11,054 bases of DNA from Corynebacterium sp. (GTDB taxonomy: Bacteria > Actinomycetota > Actinomycetes > Mycobacteriales > Mycobacteriaceae): NCBI RefSeq assembly GCF_030826625.1, contig NZ_JAPJNQ010000015.1:24428-35481 (forward strand), read 5' to 3'. The position numbers and the translations under genes were made by a program. This document shows, piece after piece, positions 6,028-11,054 of this stretch (within the stretch, counting starts at the first letter, position 1; each line of letters begins with the position of its first letter). The notes below the pieces were generated by a model. The model did not search any database. It worked only from the letters and a program-made list of their open reading frames with translations, and had not been told where the DNA came from.

Positions 6028-6750
6028 ATGTATCGTGTCTTTGAAGCGCTTGATGAACTAGTCCAACACGTCGAGCAAGGCTATGGCGTGCCAATGACGT
6101 CGAATTGCATGGTGCCGCGAAATGACATGCTGGCCCTGCTCGACGATCTCCGCAACGCCCTGCCGACGGAAATTGACGACGCGCAGGACGTGCTGGATAA
6201 CCGAAATGAGATCCTCACCGGCGCAGAAGAGCGAGCAGGCCAAATCGTGGATGATGCGCAAGCCGATGCCGAAGATATTCTTGCCGACGCTCAAACCCGC
6301 GCCACCGACATGGTGGACCGCGCCGAGGCCGACGCTGACGCAATGACCACCCGCGCTCGCGACGAAGCAGAAGACACCGTCGCCCGCGCTCGCGACGAAG
6401 CAGAGCGTTTGATCGCTGACGGTAACGCCTCCTACCAGCGCAGCGTCGATGAAGGTATCGCCGAACAACAGCGGCTGGTCTCCGAGGCAGAGGTTGTGCG
6501 TCGCTCCGAAGAAGAAGCCCAGCGCATTGTGTCTTCGGCGCACGCTGATTCGAAGCAGCTGCGCACCGAGTGCGACGAATACATCGATGCTCGGCTTGGC
6601 GAATTTGAAGAAAACCTCAACGGTGTGCTCCGTACTGTTACTCGCGACCGCGCAGCGTTGCGTCGCGGAGCTGGTGCCGGGGGAGCAGTCAGTGCAAACG
6701 GTCGCGGTGGCAGGCGCTGGCAAGACCGCGATGAAGAATACGACTACTAA
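6028..6750 (+). CDS. sepIVA: SepIVA-like septation coiled-coil protein (DivIVA family)
   Basis: A 240-residue cytoplasmic coiled-coil protein related to mycobacterial SepIVA (M. tuberculosis Rv2927c), which is required for cell division and localises near septum and pole. Mycobacterial SepIVA also starts MYRVFEALDEL, so the ATG at 6028 is preferred over the in-frame ATG at 6019, which lies inside the predicted -10 box. Residues 1-46 form the conserved N-terminal domain (GVPMTSNCMVPR-D). Residues 64-151 divide into eight consecutive 11-residue units with Ala at positions 3 and 7 and a hydrophobic end, a hendecad coiled coil. The conserved C-terminal helix includes ECDEYIDARLGEFEENLNG near residues 189-207, followed by a Gly/Arg-rich low-complexity tail. 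A 22-nt perfect direct repeat (6350-6371 and 6383-6404, 33 bp apart) encodes adjacent hendecads. It heads the cluster with the DUF177 gene and rnc, as in mycobacteria. Confidence 0.88.
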   Translation: MYRVFEALDELVQHVEQGYGVPMTSNCMVPRNDMLALLDDLRNALPTEIDDAQDVLDNRNEILTGAEERAGQIVDDAQADAEDILADAQTRATDMVDRAEADADAMTTRARDEAEDTVARARDEAERLIADGNASYQRSVDEGIAEQQRLVSEAEVVRRSEEEAQRIVSSAHADSKQLRTECDEYIDARLGEFEENLNGVLRTVTRDRAALRRGAGAGGAVSANGRGGRRWQDRDEEYDY

Positions 6751-6807
6751 TCTGCCGCTGCAGAAATACTAATCTGCTGCAGAAAAATTAATCTGTTGCA
6801 GAAAAGC
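6748..6807. repeat. Three tandem dyad elements between sepIVA and the DUF177 gene
   Basis: Units of 22, 19 and 19 nt start at 6748, 6770 and 6789. Each begins TAATCTG and ends near GCAGAAA, containing TCTGC-N-GCAGA dyads: a 4-nt loop in unit 1, 1 nt in unit 2, and one arm mismatch in unit 3. The TAA of unit 1 is the sepIVA stop codon. The units could be operator iterons, a weak transcript-end structure, or decaying slippage repeats. Confidence 0.75.
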
Positions 6808-6813
6808 GATGAA

Positions 6814-6838
6814 TAACCTCGTAGCGGTATGCTAGGAG
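6814..6838 (+). promoter_or_regulatory. Possible internal promoter and ribosome binding site for the DUF177 gene
   Basis: TAACCT (6814-6819, TANNNT) would start transcription about 18 nt before the ATG at 6844 and leave AGGAG (6834-6838, 5 nt from the ATG) in the mRNA. The SD decides the start against the in-frame ATG at 6829. The promoter part is weak; read-through from sepIVA is also likely. Confidence 0.35.
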
Positions 6839-6843
6839 AAGTT

Positions 6844-7386
6844 ATGACTTCACCATTTGTATTCGACGTCAAAGCGCTGCTGACCCAGCAGCAAAGCCCA
6901 GAGCAGATCACGCACACTGGGCCGTCCCCGCGCCGCATCGGTGCAGAAATGCTCGCCATCGAAGAGGGAGCGGAAGTCACCGTTGACGCGGTGCTGCATT
7001 CCCTGGGGGCCGGCATCATGGCCGATGCCGATGTCTCCGCGGTGCTGCGTGGAGAATGCTCCCGCTGCCTCAGCCCGCTGGAGCGTCCCACCACGGTGCG
7101 GGTGAGCCAAGTCTTTTCTGCTGACGATGAGTTCATCACCGGCGATACCGAAGACGATGACGATGCCGGCTCCGGCGATGAAATCCCGCAGGTTAGCCAC
7201 GAAGACACGATTGACCTGCTGCAAACCGTCACCGATGAGCTAGTGCTTGCTGTGCCGTTCAACCCGGTATGCGAAGACGGCTGCCCGGATGATTCGCCGA
7301 CCCCAGAACCCGATGGAGTATCAGGCGAAGAACCGCACGAACATGTCGATCCGCGTTGGGCGGGGCTGGAGAAATTCCGTGACTAG
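6844..7386 (+). CDS. YceD/DUF177 family protein
   Basis: A 180-residue acidic soluble protein of the YceD/DUF177 family, linked in bacteria and plastids to 23S rRNA accumulation and often encoded next to ribosomal or RNA-processing genes. Family features are the central RGECSRCLSPLERP segment (C72, C75) and the late PVCEDGCPDD segment (C143, C147), which together form a four-cysteine pattern that could bind a metal. An acidic stretch lies between them near residues 98-121. The start is set by AGGAG 5 nt upstream. In many bacteria this gene is followed by rpmF (ribosomal protein L32); here it is followed by rnc, as in M. tuberculosis Rv2926c-Rv2925c. Its end overlaps the rnc start by 8 bp, so translational coupling is likely. 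The precise biochemical activity of the family is not settled. Confidence 0.88.
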   Translation: MTSPFVFDVKALLTQQQSPEQITHTGPSPRRIGAEMLAIEEGAEVTVDAVLHSLGAGIMADADVSAVLRGECSRCLSPLERPTTVRVSQVFSADDEFITGDTEDDDDAGSGDEIPQVSHEDTIDLLQTVTDELVLAVPFNPVCEDGCPDDSPTPEPDGVSGEEPHEHVDPRWAGLEKFRD

Positions 7387-8140
7387 GTCGAACAAAAAAC
7401 CTCGGCTCACCGGGCACGAAGCACTCAAGCACGCTTTCGCCTCGGTCGATCACACCCCGCTGCAAAAACAGTTAGGGGTCGAGCTTTCCGACGACTATCT
7501 CTGCCTGGCACTAACCCACCGCTCATTCGCGAATGAAAACGGCACCCTGCCGAACAACGAGCGACTGGAATTTCTGGGTGATGCCGTGCTTGGTCTGTCG
7601 ATCGCCGCGAAACTCTACGAGCTGCACCCGGAACGCCCAGAATCTGATATTTCAAAGATGCGTGCCTCGATCGTTTCGCGTTACGGGCTTGCCGACGTCG
7701 CCCGAGAAATCAACCTCGGCCCGCACATCTTGCTGGGCAAAGGCGAAAAGCTCAATGACGGCGGTGACAAGGATTCCATCCTCGCGGATACCACCGAAGC
7801 TTTACTCGGAGCGATCTATCGGCAATACGGTTTTGAGGTCGCCCGCGAAGTGATCTTGCGGCTTTTCGCAAGCAAGATTGCTGGTGCATCGGCTCGCAAT
7901 CGCACACTGGATTGGAAGACCACGCTGCAAGAAGCTCTGGCGGAAGCGAAGCTGCCGATGGCGGTGTACTCGGATGAACGTACCGGGCCGGATCACGAAC
8001 TGACGTTTTATGTCACCGCGACCGTCGGCACAACCGCAGTGGGCCATGGTGAAGGGCCGAACAAGAAAACCGCCGAGCAGCAGGCAGCACGCGAAGCTTG
8101 CGAATTGGTGCGCACGAACCCCGGTGCGATTCAGGTTTAG
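7379..8140 (+). CDS. rnc: Ribonuclease III
   Basis: A 253-residue endoribonuclease that cleaves double-stranded RNA in rRNA precursor processing and mRNA turnover. The GTG at 7379 is chosen because GGAGA (7368-7372) lies 6 nt upstream, and because it gives a normal-length enzyme beginning MTRSNKKPRLTG and overlapping the DUF177 gene by 8 bp. The catalytic domain has the signature NERLEFLGDAVLG with E61 and D68, and DTTEALLGAIY with D137 and E140. These match E. coli E38, D45, D114 and E117 in spacing, so all four metal ligands are present. The double-stranded RNA-binding domain runs from about residue 180 (DWKTTLQEAL) to the C-terminus, including GPNKKTAEQQAA. mutM follows after 3 bp. Processing of its own operon mRNA is known for RNase III in other bacteria but is not shown by this sequence. 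Confidence 0.97.
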   Translation: MTRSNKKPRLTGHEALKHAFASVDHTPLQKQLGVELSDDYLCLALTHRSFANENGTLPNNERLEFLGDAVLGLSIAAKLYELHPERPESDISKMRASIVSRYGLADVAREINLGPHILLGKGEKLNDGGDKDSILADTTEALLGAIYRQYGFEVAREVILRLFASKIAGASARNRTLDWKTTLQEALAEAKLPMAVYSDERTGPDHELTFYVTATVGTTAVGHGEGPNKKTAEQQAAREACELVRTNPGAIQV

Positions 8141-8143
8141 CGC

Positions 8144-9025
8144 GTGCCAGAATTACCAGAAGTTGAGGTCGTTCGCTCTGGCTTAGCCCAGCACACCACT
8201 GGTGCGCGTTTTTGCAGCGTCGAGGTGTTGCATCCACGTGCTAACCGCGGCCAAGAATTCCCGCTGGCTGGGCTATTGCAGGATGCGGTGATCACCCGCT
8301 GGTCTCGGCGGGGGAAGTTCTTGTGGGCTGAGCTTGCCGACGGCCAAGCACTCTATGTGCACTTGGGGATGAGCGGACAGATGCTCGTCGGCCAGCCAGG
8401 GCAGGTGAGTTCACAACACTTACGGATTCGCGCGGAGCTCGAAGTTCCGACAGAAGCCGACACAAGTTCGAATACTAAATCAGCGGCGGGTGGCGTCGTC
8501 AAGCGTGAGCTAGCCTTCGTCGACCAGCGCACTTTTGGACGTTGGCTGGTCTGCGAATTCAGTAGTGAAAAACCCGGTATCCCGGAACCTGCCGCCCACA
8601 TTGCCCCGGACCCGTTTAGCCCGGATTTTGATGTGGTGGCAGCCGCGAGGGTGCTACGCAAACGTCGATCAGCGGTGAAAAGCGTGCTGCTGAACCAAGA
8701 GATCGTGTCCGGTATCGGCAATATTTATGCCGATGAAGCCCTTTGGGCGGCGCAGATCAACCCCACTAGGCCAGCGAATAAACTGCTGCAACGTGAGGCA
8801 GTGGCGCTACTGATCGCTGCACGGGATGTGATGGCGCGAGCGTTGGAAGCGGGCGGAACCAGTTTCGATGCCTTGTACGTCAACGTTAATGGGGGTAGTG
8901 GGTATTTTGAGCGCTCGCTGAATGCCTATGGCCAAACTGGAAAACCCTGTTCACGCTGCGGAAACGAAATTGAGCGAATAGTGATTAACCAGCGTTCGTG
9001 TCACTATTGTGTCGTGTGCCAATGA
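8144..9025 (+). CDS. mutM: Formamidopyrimidine-DNA glycosylase
   Basis: A 293-residue base-excision repair enzyme that removes 8-oxoguanine and formamidopyrimidines from DNA and cuts the abasic site. It starts at a GTG 3 bp after rnc, with only a weak AGG at 8133-8135, so coupling to rnc is likely. The N-terminus MPELPEVEVVRSGL carries the catalytic proline P2 and E3. K58 in SRRGKFLW corresponds to E. coli K57. HLGMSGQ and FVDQRTFGRW follow, then the helix-two-turn-helix region with SGIGNIYADEALW. The C-terminal zinc finger has C269, C272, C289 and C292 (C-x2-C-x16-C-x2-C) with conserved R284. The protein ends right after the finger, without the short basic tail seen in M. tuberculosis Fpg. 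A low-complexity loop rich in Thr, Ser and Ala (near residues 102-120) is extra in the N-terminal domain. The name fpg is equally used. Confidence 0.96.
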   Translation: MPELPEVEVVRSGLAQHTTGARFCSVEVLHPRANRGQEFPLAGLLQDAVITRWSRRGKFLWAELADGQALYVHLGMSGQMLVGQPGQVSSQHLRIRAELEVPTEADTSSNTKSAAGGVVKRELAFVDQRTFGRWLVCEFSSEKPGIPEPAAHIAPDPFSPDFDVVAAARVLRKRRSAVKSVLLNQEIVSGIGNIYADEALWAAQINPTRPANKLLQREAVALLIAARDVMARALEAGGTSFDALYVNVNGGSGYFERSLNAYGQTGKPCSRCGNEIERIVINQRSCHYCVVCQ

Positions 9026-9028
9026 CAC

Positions 9029-9036
9029 TATAAGGT
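9029..9036 (+). promoter_or_regulatory. Possible promoter element for the symporter gene
   Basis: TATAAGGT contains overlapping TATAAG and TAAGGT, the latter fitting TANNNT and ending 8 nt before the ATG at 9045. That is near leaderless distance and would allow expression independent of mutM. AAGG at 9032-9035 could instead be a Shine-Dalgarno sequence 9 nt from the ATG. Confidence 0.35.
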
Positions 9037-9044
9037 TTAGTTCC

Positions 9045-10526
9045 ATGAACTTCCTGGAAAGCGTTGAGTCCGGCATTGTTTCATTCAATGACGGCATTTG
9101 GGCCATCATCCCGTGGCTGTTGATTGCATCTGGTATTTACTTCGCCGTGCGCACCAGTGGTGTGCAGGTCACCAAATTCGGTGACATGTTCCGTTCGCTG
9201 GGTGAGGGCCCGAAGGGTAAAGGCAAAAACCTTGACCCGGAATATGGTGGCATCTCTGCGTTCAAGGCTTTCACAATCTCCGCGGCCTCCCGAGTGGGTA
9301 CCGGCAACATCGCTGGTGTCGCTGTTGCCATCACCATCGGTGGCCCAGGTGCGGTTTTCTGGATGTGGATCATCGCCCTGGTCGGTGGCGCAACCGCCTT
9401 CATCGAAGCCACTTTGGCACAGTTGTGGAAGACCAAAGAAGCCAGTGGAAACTACCGTGGTGGTCCGGCCTATTACATGACCCGCGGCTTGGGCTTTAAG
9501 CCATTGGCAGCGGTGTTCTCGGTGGCATTGGCATTCACGTTCGGCTTCGTTTACAACGCTTTCCAGTCGAACGCAATCGTCGATACGATGTCCACCTCGT
9601 TGAACCTCGAAGGTTGGCTATTCAACCTGATCATCGGCATCGTATTGGCAGGCATTTCTGCCGTTGTCATCTTTGGTGGCGTGCACCGCATCGCGAACTT
9701 CACTCAGATTATCGTGCCGTTCATGGCTGGCTTGTACGTCATCATTGGTGTAGTCGTGATCATCCTCAACATCAACGAAGTTCCAGGCATGATCGGCCAC
9801 ATCGTCGGCCACGCCTTTGGTGTTACCGAGGTAGTCGGTGCCACCGTCGGTGCTGCGTTTTCGCACGGTATGCGGCGTGGTTTGTTCTCTAACGAGGCTG
9901 GACAGGGTTCGGCACCGAACGCGGCGGCGACTGCGACAGTCTCGCACCCAGTCAAGCAGGGCTTGGTACAAACCCTGGGCGTGTACTTCGATACTTTGCT
10001 GGTGTGCTCGATCACCGCGTTCATCATTCTGCTCGGCGGCGACCACCAGTATGGATTGGAAAACATCGAGGGTGCCGCGCTGACGCAAAGCGCTCTGGCT
10101 AATGAGGTTGGCGCGTGGGGTATCCACATCGTTACTTTCATTATTTTCTGCTTGGCCTTCTCCTCCGTATTGGGCAACTACTACCTGGCGCAAACCAACC
10201 TGCAGTACCTGACGGATTCCCCAAAGATCCTCAATGGCTTCCGCGTTGGCGTGTTGGCGTTCATCATCATCGGTTCGGTTACCAGCATCCCAGTGGTCTT
10301 CGCGCTGGCCGATACATTCGCGGCGACGATGGTCGTGCTCAACCTGATCGCGATCGTTCCACTCGGTGGCGTGGCTCTGAAGCTGCTGAAAAACTACAAC
10401 CAGCAAAAACGTCGTGGCCAAGACCCAGTATTCCATCGCGATATGCTGCCGGGCCTGAAAAACGTCGAATGCTGGGATGGCTCCGATCCTGTGACCCGCC
10501 GCAGCGAAGAAGACATGTTGAAATAG
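9045..10526 (+). CDS. Alanine/glycine:cation symporter (AGCS family)
   Basis: A 493-residue inner-membrane transporter of the AGCS family, which takes up alanine or glycine with sodium or protons. The ATG at 9045 is chosen over the upstream in-frame GTG at 9009, which overlaps mutM; it gives the normal N-terminus leading into the first membrane helix (WAIIPWLLIASGIYFAV, residues 19-35). Family hallmarks are SAASRVGTGNIAGVA at about 79-93, GGPGAVFWMW at 99-108, YRGGPAYYM, and GLFSNEAGQGSAPNAAATA near 279-297. About ten to eleven hydrophobic segments are visible, ending near residue 455 before a hydrophilic tail with a basic KNYNQQKRRG stretch. The gene starts 19 bp after mutM and ends 18 bp before smc. 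Substrate and coupling ion cannot be read from sequence. It has no evident functional tie to the repair and chromosome genes around it. Confidence 0.94.
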   Translation: MNFLESVESGIVSFNDGIWAIIPWLLIASGIYFAVRTSGVQVTKFGDMFRSLGEGPKGKGKNLDPEYGGISAFKAFTISAASRVGTGNIAGVAVAITIGGPGAVFWMWIIALVGGATAFIEATLAQLWKTKEASGNYRGGPAYYMTRGLGFKPLAAVFSVALAFTFGFVYNAFQSNAIVDTMSTSLNLEGWLFNLIIGIVLAGISAVVIFGGVHRIANFTQIIVPFMAGLYVIIGVVVIILNINEVPGMIGHIVGHAFGVTEVVGATVGAAFSHGMRRGLFSNEAGQGSAPNAAATATVSHPVKQGLVQTLGVYFDTLLVCSITAFIILLGGDHQYGLENIEGAALTQSALANEVGAWGIHIVTFIIFCLAFSSVLGNYYLAQTNLQYLTDSPKILNGFRVGVLAFIIIGSVTSIPVVFALADTFAATMVVLNLIAIVPLGGVALKLLKNYNQQKRRGQDPVFHRDMLPGLKNVECWDGSDPVTRRSEEDMLK

Positions 10527-10544
10527 GTGCAGTCCGCGTAATTT

Positions 10545-11054
10545 ATGCACTTAAAAGCGCTCACCCTGAAAGGGTTTAAGTCGTTTGCCTCGGCGACGAC
10601 GATGAAATTCGAGCCCGGCATCTGTGCAGTTGTCGGGCCCAACGGCTCTGGTAAATCCAACGTTGTCGACGCGCTCGCCTGGGTGATGGGGGAAGGCAGC
10701 GCGAAAACACTGCGCGGCGGCAAGATGCAAGACGTCATCTTCGCCGGGGCGGGTGATCGCAAACCATTGGGTCGCGCCGAGTTCACCCTCACCATCGACA
10801 ACGCTGACGGCCAACTGCCGATCGAATACACCGAAGTCAGTCTCACCCGTCGCATGTTCCGCGATGGTGCCAGTGAATATGAGATCAACGGTGCCAAAGC
10901 GCGCCTGGCTGATATTCAAGAGCTGTTATCAGATTCCGGCATCGGCCGCGAGATGCACGTCATCGTCGGCCAGGGCAAGCTTTCGGAAATCCTGGAATCC
11001 AAACCAGAAGAACGTCGCGCCTATATCGAAGAGGCCGCTGGTGTGCTCAAGCAC
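10545..11054 (+). CDS. smc: Chromosome segregation protein SMC, N-terminal part
   Basis: The first 170 residues of a protein that should be about 1150-1200 residues; the gene runs off the window. SMC forms the condensin-like ATPase that compacts and segregates the chromosome together with ScpA and ScpB. It begins MHLKALTLKGFKSFA, the usual SMC start, with Walker A GPNGSGKSN at 31-39, the arginine finger R57 in TLRGG, the Q-loop VGQGK with Q143, and RRAYIEEAAGVLKH leading into the first coiled coil. Residue 51 is Gly in MGEGSAKTLRGG, where many SMCs have GEQ. The ATG has no recognisable Shine-Dalgarno sequence; with the symporter stop only 18 bp upstream, coupled translation or an upstream-derived mRNA is likely. 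No premature stop is seen in the visible part. Confidence 0.97.
   Translation, partial: MHLKALTLKGFKSFASATTMKFEPGICAVVGPNGSGKSNVVDALAWVMGEGSAKTLRGGKMQDVIFAGAGDRKPLGRAEFTLTIDNADGQLPIEYTEVSLTRRMFRDGASEYEINGAKARLADIQELLSDSGIGREMHVIVGQGKLSEILESKPEERRAYIEEAAGVLKH

Noticed and set aside
6748..6807. CRISPR-like array
   Set aside because: The units are contiguous, only 19-22 nt long, and have no spacers or cas genes nearby.
9618..10550. 310-codon open frame on the minus strand
   Set aside because: It lies antisense to the clear AGCS symporter, is rich in His, Asp, Arg and Gln, shows no domain, and has no promoter or SD; it is a shadow of biased codon use.

Overview
The window looks like the chromosome of a Corynebacterium or close relative (Actinomycetota, Mycobacteriales). 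The evidence is a 447-residue GdhA very close to the C. glutamicum enzyme as I remember it; the gene order sepIVA, YceD/DUF177 gene, rnc, mutM, then smc, as in Mycobacterium tuberculosis; GTG starts; and TANNNT -10 boxes placed for leaderless mRNAs. These comparisons are from memory, with no database search, so the species is not assigned.

Bases 1-2790 are the accessory-looking part and are visibly more AT-rich than the rest. They hold the 3' end of a repetitive coiled-coil protein with a C-terminal hydrophobic segment. A strong terminator and a 200-bp leader region follow. Next comes a secreted modular protein with a signal peptide, a duplicated N-terminal domain and three GA/Ebh-like three-helix modules, ended by its own terminator. 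Both proteins are probably exposed at the cell surface; any host ligand is unknown.

Bases 2790-4310 hold a small uncharacterised protein and, convergent to it with directly abutting stop codons, a glycerate kinase on the minus strand. The glycerate kinase gene is divergent from gdhA (NADP-type glutamate dehydrogenase) across a 271-bp control region with nested inverted repeats. gdhA ends in a long hairpin.

Bases 6028-11054 are a plus-strand core cluster: sepIVA (septation coiled coil), a YceD/DUF177 gene, rnc (RNase III), mutM (formamidopyrimidine-DNA glycosylase), an alanine/glycine:cation symporter, and the start of smc (chromosome condensation), which is cut by the window end. Spacing is tight from the DUF177 gene onward, with an 8-bp overlap and gaps of 3, 19 and 18 bp, so polycistronic transcription is likely. 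The symporter is the one member whose function does not match its neighbours.

The most unusual points are the two repeat-built surface proteins, the double Shine-Dalgarno leader with a hairpin over one of two in-frame starts, three tandem dyad elements between sepIVA and the DUF177 gene, and a recurrent leaderless-promoter layout. No mobile element, CRISPR array, tRNA or rRNA was seen.
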